Part shown: piece after piece, positions 8,998 to 17,505 of the stretch | How the letters are laid out: each line of letters opens with the position of its first letter | How positions within the stretch are numbered: position 1 is the first letter of the stretch | DNA from: Flavobacterium sp. | GTDB lineage: Bacteria > Bacteroidota > Bacteroidia > Flavobacteriales > Flavobacteriaceae | DNA: 64,000 nt | Direction of reading: 5' to 3' | Assembly: GCA_023251135.1 (NCBI GenBank) | Contig: JAHEZJ010000005.1 | Location: 1-64,000 of the forward strand | Translations under genes and position numbers: made by a program | Notes under the pieces: model-generated | The model's database searches: none | What the model saw: only the letters and a program-made list of their open reading frames with translations | What the model was told of the DNA's origin: nothing

Positions 8998-10422
8998 ATG
9001 TCTAAGAGTCCGTTTTTTAAAAATACACGTTTCCCGAATGTTTTCATTCCCTTGATAATTGTATTTATTTCCTGCGCTTTACTGATCTGCATCAACTTTT
9101 TTACAATCAAAATATTATCTGCCAACAGGGCTTATGTTAATGGGGAATCGCATTATTCAAAAGGACAAAAAGACGCGGCACGATATCTTATTATGTACCT
9201 TTTTACTAAAGATCCCAACCAATGGAAACTCTTTTCTCAGGAATTAAAAGTGCCTCAGGGGGACGGTATCGCCAGAAGAGCTCTTTTAAAAGAAGGAGAT
9301 AGCGAAACTGCCCGGCAAGGGTTTCTGACAGGACGAAATCACGAAGAGGATCTGGACGATATTATCTGGCTCTTTGTAAACTTTAAAGATGTATCCTTTT
9401 TAGCAAAAGCAATTCACGAATGGGGTCAGGGCGACGAATTAATATTCAAATTAGCCACGCTGGGTCAGCAAGTAGATGCCGAGATAAAACAAAATCGTCT
9501 GACCCCCGCCAGTCAGCAAAAATTTCTTAACGAAATTAGTATCATCAGCGACAAACTGACTATTAACGAACGTAACTTCCTGAATACTTTGGGAGAGGGA
9601 ACCCGAAAAATCAAGAGCCTTCTTATTATAACCAATATTGTTTTTATTCTGATTATCGTGATAAGCGTATGTTCGTACTACGCGATTATGGTAAAACGCT
9701 TACTGATTTCCAAGAAAGAAATTGAAGAAAAAAACGAAAACCTACTCCTTGTCAATCACGAGCTGGATCGTTTTGTTTATAGTGCCTCTCACGATTTGAG
9801 ATCGCCTATAACGTCCTTAAAAGGTCTGATCGAAATTACGCAACTTGAAGATGACATTGACCAAATCAGAGACTATTTAACATTGATGCATAAAAGTCTC
9901 ACCAAACAAGATCAGTTTATAATTGACATTATAGATTACTCTAAAAACAAACGAAAACAGGTTGTAATCGAACCTGTGAGCTTAAAGGAATTAATTGACG
10001 AATCAATTTTGCAATTGATGCACATCGAAAATGCCAACAAAATAAATTTTAAAAAGGAATTATTGGTCGATATCATTCAGAGCGATGACTTGCGTTTAAG
10101 AATCATTATTTCGAATTTGCTTTCAAATGCCATCAAATATGCCGATGTCAATAAACCCGAAATGTTTATTTCGATTAAAACTTATACAGATGAAGGCTAT
10201 GATAAAATAGAAATAACAGATAACGGAATTGGCATTAAAGACGAATTTAAAGACAGTATTTTTGAAATGTATTTTGGTACAAACAAAAACAAAGGTTCGG
10301 GATTAGGTCTTTACATTGCAAAAGAAGCTTTAGAAAACATCAAAGGAACTATTTCGGTTTTCTCTGAAAATACGGTCGGGAGTAAATTTATTGTAGCAAT
10401 TCCACATTCTCATGCAAACTAA
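8998..10422 (+). CDS. Sensor histidine kinase
   Basis: Membrane sensor kinase of 474 aa. One transmembrane helix lies near residues 15-38 and a second at about 207-230, enclosing a mostly helical periplasmic domain of about 170 residues not matched to a named sensor family. A short coiled coil (KEIEEKNENLLLVNHELDRF) leads into the HisKA domain with the phosphorylated H265 in SASHDLRSPI. The ATPase domain shows the N box (ISNLLSNAIKYA), the G1 box (DNGIGI) and the G2 box (GSGLGLYIAKE). The ATG at 8998 was chosen over the upstream TTG at 8869 because the first membrane helix follows it at normal distance. It overlaps the next gene, a response regulator, by 11 bases, so the two are a translationally coupled pair. 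Confidence 0.9.
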   Translation: MSKSPFFKNTRFPNVFIPLIIVFISCALLICINFFTIKILSANRAYVNGESHYSKGQKDAARYLIMYLFTKDPNQWKLFSQELKVPQGDGIARRALLKEGDSETARQGFLTGRNHEEDLDDIIWLFVNFKDVSFLAKAIHEWGQGDELIFKLATLGQQVDAEIKQNRLTPASQQKFLNEISIISDKLTINERNFLNTLGEGTRKIKSLLIITNIVFILIIVISVCSYYAIMVKRLLISKKEIEEKNENLLLVNHELDRFVYSASHDLRSPITSLKGLIEITQLEDDIDQIRDYLTLMHKSLTKQDQFIIDIIDYSKNKRKQVVIEPVSLKELIDESILQLMHIENANKINFKKELLVDIIQSDDLRLRIIISNLLSNAIKYADVNKPEMFISIKTYTDEGYDKIEITDNGIGIKDEFKDSIFEMYFGTNKNKGSGLGLYIAKEALENIKGTISVFSENTVGSKFIVAIPHSHAN

Positions 10423-10801
10423 ACCCGAATTTCTAATCGTCGACGACAATTTGATCGATCAGCTTGTCATTAAACAGTTACTGAAAAAAGTGCTTGATAT
10501 TGACGAGGTCTTTATTGCCAACAATGGGAAGGAAGGAATTCAGTGGCTTGCTGCTAAAAAAAACAGTCATCCACTCATCATTTTACTGGATATTCAAATG
10601 CCAATAATGAATGGTTTCGAATTTTTGGAAGAGTTCCGTAAATTAAAAAAAGACGTAAAAAAAGGGATTCGAATTTTTGTACTTTCCTCGACCTTAGATC
10701 TGGGTGAAATTGCAAAAATCAATAAAAACAAGTATGTAAATGCTTTTTTGAACAAGCCTTTTCCGATAGAGGAATTTAAAGCCTTACTGTTTAACTATTA
10801 A
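10412..10801 (+). CDS. Single-domain response regulator
   Basis: CheY-like receiver of 129 aa without any output domain. The acidic pocket is D11/D12, the phosphate acceptor D60 in LLDIQMP, with the switch Ser/Thr near 92-94 (LSST) and K115 in NKPFP, all intact. It overlaps the upstream histidine kinase by 11 bases and is presumably phosphorylated by it. With no DNA-binding or enzymatic domain it must act by protein contact or as part of a phosphorelay; the downstream partner is not in the window. Its stop is only 3 bases from the convergent LysM gene, with no terminator between them. Confidence 0.92.
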   Translation: MQTKPEFLIVDDNLIDQLVIKQLLKKVLDIDEVFIANNGKEGIQWLAAKKNSHPLIILLDIQMPIMNGFEFLEEFRKLKKDVKKGIRIFVLSSTLDLGEIAKINKNKYVNAFLNKPFPIEEFKALLFNY

Positions 10802-10804
10802 AAG

Positions 10805-11944
10805 TTATTGAAGGATTCTGTTTACCTGAGAAAAGCTTCTTTGATAATAAGGCTCCTTAGTAGAGGAAATCATTACACCGCCGTGAGTAGAAGAGTGTAC
10901 AAATTTAATTTCTCCTTCTGTTACCTCAACGACCATCCCAACATGATTGATACGGCGTCTTCCGTTGGTTTTAAAGAAAATCAGATCTCCCTTTTGTGCG
11001 GCTTCGCTTTCAACCCTAACTCCAATTCTGGATTGTTCGATCGAACTTCTCGGCAACTTAATATCAAAATTATTAAAGGTACAGATCATTAGTCCTGAAC
11101 AATCAAAACCAGCTTTTGTTGTTCCGCCTGACCGGTAACGTGTTCCAATATTCTCTGTTGCATTTACAATCAGTTGATCAATCAAATCAGCGTTATTGCC
11201 CAGTCTTACAAATGTAGAATCTTTTTTTACGGTAGTGTCTTCAGCAATCTGAATCGGTGGTGTGGATGTAGTAGGTTCGGCAGGTTTCATTTCCTGTAAA
11301 GCTGCTGCTTTTTCGGGTGAAACATTAATTTTAAGCAGGTACCCCACTTTTAGCCTCTTCTTAATTTCAGGATTTTGTTTTTCTAGTTCCTTAACGGTTA
11401 TCCCAAACTCTTTTGCAATGGCGTATTTTGTTTCTTTCGGCAAAACCTCTCTGCTTACTTCAACCTTCGCAGGTTCCTGAACATTCTCGATTACCGGAGC
11501 AGTCGTCGCTACAACGGTGTTTGTGTCGGTAGTAGTTGGGATGTTAATTTGTTGTCCAATTTTTAAACCTTCACTTTCTAAAAGCGGATTGGCTTTTTTT
11601 AAGTCATCAACTGAAACATTGTATTTTTTTGAAATTCCCCAAAGTGTTTCTTTAGCCAAAACTTCATGAGAACCCGGAGTTACAACCGGAGTAGTATTGG
11701 CAACCGTTTCGGCAGTTTTTTTAGCAACTGTCTTATTGCGGTTTGGTATTAATAAAATGGAATTTAGTTTTAGAACTTTGGGCGCTTTCGGGTTTGCTTC
11801 TGCAATATCTTTTGGTTTTACTCCGTATTTTTTAGCAATTACTGTAAGATTCTCTCCTTGTGAGATTTTGTGTTTAATATACTTTTCTTGTGAAAAAACA
11901 CCAACACTGAAAAAAAACAAAATTACTATTAACCTGGAAACCAT
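10805..11944 (-). CDS. LysM / NlpC-P60 peptidoglycan endopeptidase
   Basis: Secreted cell-wall hydrolase of 379 aa. An N-terminal signal peptide (about residues 1-19, ending FSQ) is followed by three LysM repeats that bind peptidoglycan: about 22-67 (HKISQGENLTVIAKKYGV), 92-136 (HEVLAKETLWGISKKYNV) and 163-207 (SREVLPKETKYAIAKEFGI). A low-complexity linker leads to the NlpC/P60 domain (about 250-379) with the catalytic Cys in GFDCSGL and His in INHVGMV. The enzyme class cuts peptide cross-links of peptidoglycan. The gene is convergent with the response regulator and divergent from the kelch genes. Confidence 0.93.
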   Translation of the reverse strand: MVSRLIVILFFFSVGVFSQEKYIKHKISQGENLTVIAKKYGVKPKDIAEANPKAPKVLKLNSILLIPNRNKTVAKKTAETVANTTPVVTPGSHEVLAKETLWGISKKYNVSVDDLKKANPLLESEGLKIGQQINIPTTTDTNTVVATTAPVIENVQEPAKVEVSREVLPKETKYAIAKEFGITVKELEKQNPEIKKRLKVGYLLKINVSPEKAAALQEMKPAEPTTSTPPIQIAEDTTVKKDSTFVRLGNNADLIDQLIVNATENIGTRYRSGGTTKAGFDCSGLMICTFNNFDIKLPRSSIEQSRIGVRVESEAAQKGDLIFFKTNGRRRINHVGMVVEVTEGEIKFVHSSTHGGVMISSTKEPYYQRSFSQVNRILQ

Positions 11945-12199
11945 TCTTTATTACATTTTTATCTTTTATTACACGCTCTGAATTGAATTACTTTCTGAAT
12001 TATAAACTCAGAAAAAGGGAATTATTTTACCCGATAAGCGAATTTAACTTTTTAAAGTAAAAAAAGCACCTTTTTTAACAACTTATTTTGTTCAAATTAA
12101 CAATTCCGGCATAAAAATTGAGTCAACCCTTTGAAATAATGCTCTTTATAAAAGGCACTATTTTCAAACCAAAACAACCAATCCTAACCCAAAAACCGT

Positions 12200-13585
12200 G
12201 TGAAAAAACTACTCTTACTTTTCATTCTATCCCCTTTATTATCAATTGCTCAGGATATAAATGGCACTATAGTTTCTCAGGAAACCAAACTTCCAATTGC
12301 AAATACCAATGTATTTGCCTTATCAAGCAAAACTGGAACCGTAACGGATGAAGAAGGTAAATTTTCTTTAAATCTGCTTTCAAAATTTAAAGACAATGAG
12401 GTACTAGAATTCTCACATATTGGTTATGCTTCCGCACAATTCTCTCTCAGCTATCTGAAAAAACAAAACTATAAGGTTTTTCTTGAAGACGAAGTCCAAA
12501 ATCTATCAGGTGTAACGGTTAAAGCCAATCCCAAATTGAATTTAAAACTTCCCTACAGCAAATTAACTTCAATGAAACATAGTATTTTTTCGTTTGGCTC
12601 TTTTTTGAAGGACGATAAAATTTACATCATTGGCGGCGATGCTTCTTATGAGGTGGACCGACTGGAACTAATACGATCCAGAAGAGCCGATTTCACCTTA
12701 ACCACTTATCTGGAAGCCTATCAGCAAAACGCTGTTCTTTCTTATTTTAGAAGAGATTTCTCTATTTATGACATCAAAACAAATACCTGGGAATATCCGA
12801 AATTAGAACCAAAATTAAAAAAAAGAGCCCATCATAACATCCATTACTACAACAATTCGATTTATGTTTTAGGTGGAAAATCACTTAAGGTCAATCAAAA
12901 AAGCAATTGGGAATACCTTCAAAATGAAAACGAAGTTCTGGACCTCAACAACCAAACGATTAAAACAGACTATACCACCCCGCATCAGGCAGCTGATTTT
13001 GCGTCCTTTACTTACAAGGATAATATTATTGTAATGGGAGGTTCTGTAAAATTGTCTGAAAGTGGAAAAAAAGATTTTACCAACAAGGTACATTTGTACA
13101 ACATTACTTCAGGATACTGGTATGAACTTGATCCTATGCCAACCGCAAAAGAAACATCGGGAATTGTGATAGACGACACTATTTATCTTATTGGTGGAGA
13201 TGATGGAAAACCGGTATCTAAAATAGAAACCTTTGACTTAAATACTCAGGCATGGCAAACAGAAGGCGATTTATTTTACGGATTGGCGAAACCAGCCATA
13301 GCCTATCACGACAACATCATTTATATTTATGAAGATCGCACAATGTATACGTACGATTTAAAAACTAAACAACTTAAAGAATACGAAACGGAGTTAGCCC
13401 TAAAGTATTCCACTATGTATTTTGCCGATAATAAATTGTATGTTTTAGGAGGACGCACGGAAAGTAAATTTGAAAAAGCTCCTTCCTCAACTATTTTTAC
13501 ATTTGATCTTGAAGATTTCAAAAATACGAAACCTGCCCGAACTAAAACCCTAAAGAGAGAAATGAACCTTGCCAAAGCCAATTAA
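12200..13585 (+). CDS. Secreted kelch-repeat protein with carboxypeptidase-regulatory-like domain (copy 1)
   Basis: Secreted protein of 461 aa. Signal peptide about residues 1-18 (ending SIAQ), then a CarboxypepD_reg-like beta-sandwich domain (about 19-105; INGTIVSQETKLPIANTNV), as is common at the N-terminus of Bacteroidota outer-membrane proteins. The rest is a kelch-type beta-propeller with repeated blades such as DKIYIIGGD, NSIYVLGGK, NIIVMGGS and DTIYLIGGD. The GTG at 12200 is the only start that gives an intact signal peptide. No TonB-receptor barrel follows, so this is probably a free or surface-bound binding protein. A close paralogue follows 68 bases downstream. Function unknown. Confidence 0.85.
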   Translation: MKKLLLLFILSPLLSIAQDINGTIVSQETKLPIANTNVFALSSKTGTVTDEEGKFSLNLLSKFKDNEVLEFSHIGYASAQFSLSYLKKQNYKVFLEDEVQNLSGVTVKANPKLNLKLPYSKLTSMKHSIFSFGSFLKDDKIYIIGGDASYEVDRLELIRSRRADFTLTTYLEAYQQNAVLSYFRRDFSIYDIKTNTWEYPKLEPKLKKRAHHNIHYYNNSIYVLGGKSLKVNQKSNWEYLQNENEVLDLNNQTIKTDYTTPHQAADFASFTYKDNIIVMGGSVKLSESGKKDFTNKVHLYNITSGYWYELDPMPTAKETSGIVIDDTIYLIGGDDGKPVSKIETFDLNTQAWQTEGDLFYGLAKPAIAYHDNIIYIYEDRTMYTYDLKTKQLKEYETELALKYSTMYFADNKLYVLGGRTESKFEKAPSSTIFTFDLEDFKNTKPARTKTLKREMNLAKAN

Positions 13586-13653
13586 AAAAGCTTTTCAGTA
13601 TTCGAAACTAATTTACTTTATAACAACCAAAAATCAATCTTAATCTGAACAGC

Positions 13654-15033
13654 GTGAAAAAATTAATTTTACTTTTTATTTTTTGCCCCTTATTAGCCGT
13701 CGCCCAAAACATAAAAGGCGTAGTCGTTTCTCAAAAAGGCAGTCTTCCGCTTGAAAACACCAATATATTGGCGCTATCAAGCAAAACAGGAACGATAACG
13801 GATGAAAACGGTAAATTTTCTTTAAAACTTCTTCCCGAATTTAAAAATGAGGAGACCATAGAGTTCTCTCATTTGGGATACAAAACGATAAGAATATCAC
13901 TGAGCTATTTAACAAGGCAGAATTTTACCGTTTCACTTGAAGAAAACGTCGAAAATTTATCGGGAGTAACTATTGCTTCTAATTCAAAATTAAAAACTAA
14001 GATTTCATTCAGCAAATTAGCCTCTTTAAAATATCCTATTTTCTCCTTTGGTTCTTTTTTAAAGGAGGATAAAATTTATGTTAGCGGTGGAGATGCTTAT
14101 TCCGAAGTAGACCAGCTGGCAAAAGTACGGGCCAAAAAAGCCGACCCAAACTTTCAGGATTTTCTGGAGGAAGCTCAAAATACAGGAAAACGCCATTATA
14201 AAAAACACCTTTCTGTTTATGACATAAAGAATAACACCTGGGAGGTTCAGGATTTAAAACTGTTGCCCAGAGCTTATCATAACATTCATTTGTACAACAA
14301 TCTGATTTATGTTTTGGGTGGTAAAAAAATAATGGTTAACAAGATTAGCAGTTGGGAATACTTACAAGATAAGATTGAAGTGGTAGATCTTGACAAACAT
14401 AGTATTAAAATAGATAAGGCAAATCCGCATCAGGCAGCTGATTTTGCTTCCTTTAGTTATAACGACAATATCATTGTAGCCGGAGGATCGGTAAAAATGG
14501 ACGAAAAGGGTAAAAAAGATTTTACCGATAAAATGCATTTGTACAATATCACATCAGGATACTGGTACGAGCTTCCCAGTATGCTAACCGCTAAAGAAAC
14601 GACGGGGATATTGATTGACAACAAAATTTATTTCATTGGCGGATACAATGGAAAACCTTTGTCGCAAATAGAAACTTTTGACTTGACAACAGAAAAATGG
14701 GGATTTCCCGGTGAATTATTCACTCCCTTAGAAAGACCTGCTATTGCCTATAACAACAATATCATTTACTTTTTTGAGGATCGAAAAATGTATACTTACG
14801 ATTTAAAAACAAAGCAGTTAAAAGAATTTGAAATCGAACTGGAGTCAAAACGTGCTGCGATGTATTACTACAACAATAAATTATACCTTATTGGAGGACG
14901 CATCGACAATAGCTATTCTCAAATACCCTCGGAAAAAGTATTCAGCATTGATCTCGATGAATTTGAAACCACAAAACCCAATAAAACAAAGATCTTATCG
15001 CAAGAAGTGAATGCTGCCAAACCTATTGAGTAA
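13654..15033 (+). CDS. Secreted kelch-repeat protein with carboxypeptidase-regulatory-like domain (copy 2)
   Basis: Paralogue of the preceding gene along its whole length (459 aa): same signal peptide pattern (ending AVAQ), same regulatory-like domain (IKGVVVSQKGSLPLENTN) and same kelch blades (DKIYVSGGD, NLIYVLGGK, NIIVAGGS, NKIYFIGGY, NKLYLIGGR). It also begins with GTG (13654). The two genes arose by tandem duplication and have diverged most in the segment after about residue 150. They share one bidirectional terminator downstream and are probably co-transcribed. No function can be assigned from sequence. Confidence 0.85.
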   Translation: MKKLILLFIFCPLLAVAQNIKGVVVSQKGSLPLENTNILALSSKTGTITDENGKFSLKLLPEFKNEETIEFSHLGYKTIRISLSYLTRQNFTVSLEENVENLSGVTIASNSKLKTKISFSKLASLKYPIFSFGSFLKEDKIYVSGGDAYSEVDQLAKVRAKKADPNFQDFLEEAQNTGKRHYKKHLSVYDIKNNTWEVQDLKLLPRAYHNIHLYNNLIYVLGGKKIMVNKISSWEYLQDKIEVVDLDKHSIKIDKANPHQAADFASFSYNDNIIVAGGSVKMDEKGKKDFTDKMHLYNITSGYWYELPSMLTAKETTGILIDNKIYFIGGYNGKPLSQIETFDLTTEKWGFPGELFTPLERPAIAYNNNIIYFFEDRKMYTYDLKTKQLKEFEIELESKRAAMYYYNNKLYLIGGRIDNSYSQIPSEKVFSIDLDEFETTKPNKTKILSQEVNAAKPIE

Positions 15034-15060
15034 GCACAAAAGCTTGTCTATTTCAATTAT

Positions 15061-15093
15061 AAAAAAAATGCTCTGTTTTCACAGAGCATTTTT
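15061..15093. terminator. Bidirectional terminator
   Basis: Stem AATGCTCTG (15067-15075) with CAGAGCATT (15082-15090), flanked by an A-run on the left and a T-run on the right. It can serve both the kelch pair (plus) and acnA (minus). Confidence 0.85.
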
Positions 15094-15114
15094 AATAGCA
15101 ATAAATTGTATCGA

Positions 15115-17379
15115 TTAGGCTTTCCCGGCAGCAATTAAGTTTAGTGCCGAACCAGCAACGAACCAGCCAATCTGACCTTCGTTGTAGGTGTGGTTGGCCA
15201 GAATAATATCTTTGGTACCATCAGCGTGAACGAACTCTAATGTTAATGGTTTTCCCGGAGCAAATTCTGTTAAATCCGTAAAATTGATTGTATCGTTCTC
15301 CTGAATTTTATCGTAATCGGCTTCATTTGCAAAAGTCAATCCCAAAAGACCTTGTTTTTTAAGGTTTGTTTCGTGAATACGGGCAAACGATTTTACCAAT
15401 ACGGCTTTAACTCCTAAGAAACGTGGCTCCATAGCAGCATGCTCACGAGACGAACCTTCTCCATAATTGTGATCTCCAACAACAATAGACGGAACTCCTG
15501 CAGCCTTGTATGCACGGGCTACAGCCGGAACTGCGTCATAAATTCCGGTTAATTGATTTTTAACCGAGTTCGTTTTTTGATTGAATGCATTTACAGCACC
15601 AATCAGCATATTGTTAGAAATGTTATCTAAATGTCCACGGAAACGCAACCACGGTCCTGCCATAGAAATGTGATCGGTCGTACATTTTCCGAATGCTTTT
15701 ATCAACAGTTTAGCCCCCGTGATGTTTTTACCATCCCAGGCATCAAACGGAGCTAATAATTGCAAACGTTCAGACGTTGGGCTTACCACTACCTGAACTC
15801 CTGAACCGTCTTCAGCAGGCGACTGGAATCCCGGATCTTTAACATCAAATCCTTTTGGAGGCAATTCGTCTCCTGTAGGTTCTTCTAACATTACTTCTTC
15901 TCCATCTTCATTGATCAGAGTGTCTGTTAATGGATTAAAACTTAAATCTCCTGCAATAGCCATAGCCGTCACCAATTCGGGCGAACCTACGAAGGCTAAA
16001 GTGTTTGGGTTACCATCTGCACGTTTGGAGAAATTACGGTTGAAAGAGTGAACGATGGTGTTTCTTTCTTCTTTCTCTGCTCCTTCTCTGTCCCACATAC
16101 CTATACAAGGTCCGCAGGCATTAGCAAAAACAGTCGCTCCAATTTTATGGAAGGTATCGATAAAACCATCACGCTCGATGGTATAACGTACTACTTCAGA
16201 ACCCGGCGTAATTGTAAATTGAGATTTCGTTTTTAAGTTTTTTGCACTTACCTGTCTGGCTAAAGAAGCCGCACGAGAGATATCTTCGTAAGAGGAGTTG
16301 GTACAAGAACCAATTAAACCTACCTGAATTTGTAAAGGCCAGTTATTTTTGATGGCTTCCTCTTTCATTTTAGAAATTGGAGTCGCTAAATCCGGAGTAA
16401 AAGGACCGTTTAAATGGGGTTCTAATTCAGATAAATTGATTTCAATCACCTGATCAAAATACTTTTCCGGGTTAGCATATACTTCAGGGTCTCCTGTTAA
16501 ATAGGAAGCCACTTTATCCGCAGCATCCGCAACATCAGCTCTGTTTGTAGAGCGCAGGTAACGACCCATAGAGGCATCGTAACCAAAAGTTGAAGTTGTA
16601 GCTCCAATTTCGGCTCCCATGTTACAAATCGTTCCTTTTCCGGTACAGGACATAGAAGTTGCTCCTTCGCCAAAATATTCAACAATAGCTCCTGTACCGC
16701 CTTTTACAGTCAATATACCGGCTACTTTAAGAATAACATCTTTAGGGGCTGTCCAGCCTGATAATTTACCCGTTAGTTTTACTCCAATTAATTTTGGAAA
16801 TTTCAACTCCCAAGCCATTCCAGACATCACATCTACAGCATCTGCTCCACCAACACCAATAGCAACCATTCCTAAACCTCCTGCATTTACGGTGTGCGAA
16901 TCAGTACCAATCATCATTCCTCCCGGGAATGCATAATTTTCAAGTACTACCTGATGAATAATTCCTGCTCCCGGTTTCCAGAAACCAATTCCGTATTTAT
17001 TAGAAACTGACGATAAGAAATCGAAAACCTCATTACTTTGTGTTTTTGCTCTCGCCAAATCGGTTGCAGCATCTACTTTTGCCTGAATCAGGTGATCGCA
17101 ATGTACGGTTGTAGGCACTGCCACCTTAGCTTTACCGGCGTGCATAAACTGCAACAAGGCCATTTGAGCTGTTGCGTCCTGACAGGCCACACGATCCGGT
17201 GCAAAATCAACATAATCTACTCCTCTTCCAAACGCCTTTGTCGGATTTCCATCCCATAGGTGATTGTATAAAATTTTCTCTGTTAAGGTAAGTGGACGAC
17301 CAACAATTTCGCGTGCTTTATCAACACGACCTGGCATGTTCTCATACACTTTTTTAATCATTTCAATATCAAAAGCCAT
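15115..17379 (-). CDS. acnA: Aconitate hydratase (AcnA/mitochondrial type)
   Basis: TCA-cycle enzyme of 754 aa interconverting citrate and isocitrate through cis-aconitate. The 4Fe-4S cluster cysteines are visible in [10 protein letters not shown] and [12 protein letters not shown]. The swivel domain carries [19 protein letters not shown], the substrate-binding motif of the family. The start is ATG at 17379 ([14 protein letters not shown]), as in mitochondrial-type aconitases of Bacteroidota; the open frame extends 29 codons further upstream through non-conserved sequence that includes the acnB terminator. The upstream neighbour is acnB on the same strand, separated by an intrinsic terminator, so acnA needs its own promoter. 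Confidence 0.95.
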   Translation of the reverse strand: MAFDIEMIKKVYENMPGRVDKAREIVGRPLTLTEKILYNHLWDGNPTKAFGRGVDYVDFAPDRVACQDATAQMALLQFMHAGKAKVAVPTTVHCDHLIQAKVDAATDLARAKTQSNEVFDFLSSVSNKYGIGFWKPGAGIIHQVVLENYAFPGGMMIGTDSHTVNAGGLGMVAIGVGGADAVDVMSGMAWELKFPKLIGVKLTGKLSGWTAPKDVILKVAGILTVKGGTGAIVEYFGEGATSMSCTGKGTICNMGAEIGATTSTFGYDASMGRYLRSTNRADVADAADKVASYLTGDPEVYANPEKYFDQVIEINLSELEPHLNGPFTPDLATPISKMKEEAIKNNWPLQIQVGLIGSCTNSSYEDISRAASLARQVSAKNLKTKSQFTITPGSEVVRYTIERDGFIDTFHKIGATVFANACGPCIGMWDREGAEKEERNTIVHSFNRNFSKRADGNPNTLAFVGSPELVTAMAIAGDLSFNPLTDTLINEDGEEVMLEEPTGDELPPKGFDVKDPGFQSPAEDGSGVQVVVSPTSERLQLLAPFDAWDGKNITGAKLLIKAFGKCTTDHISMAGPWLRFRGHLDNISNNMLIGAVNAFNQKTNSVKNQLTGIYDAVPAVARAYKAAGVPSIVVGDHNYGEGSSREHAAMEPRFLGVKAVLVKSFARIHETNLKKQGLLGLTFANEADYDKIQENDTINFTDLTEFAPGKPLTLEFVHADGTKDIILANHTYNEGQIGWFVAGSALNLIAAGKA

Positions 17380-17440
17380 AAGTATAATTGTTTTTGTTTG
17401 TTTTTTTGAACATCCCAAGTTACAAAAAATAGAGGAGTTG

Positions 17441-17473
17441 TAAAAGAAAAAGCCCGAGTTTATCACTCGGGCT
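17441..17473 (-). terminator. Intrinsic terminator after acnB
   Basis: Perfect 8-bp stem AGCCCGAG (17451-17458) with CTCGGGCT (17466-17473), followed on the minus strand by a T-rich tract. It separates acnB from acnA. Confidence 0.85.
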
Positions 17474-17505
17474 CTCTATATATAATGATTATAACTAATC
17501 GTAGA

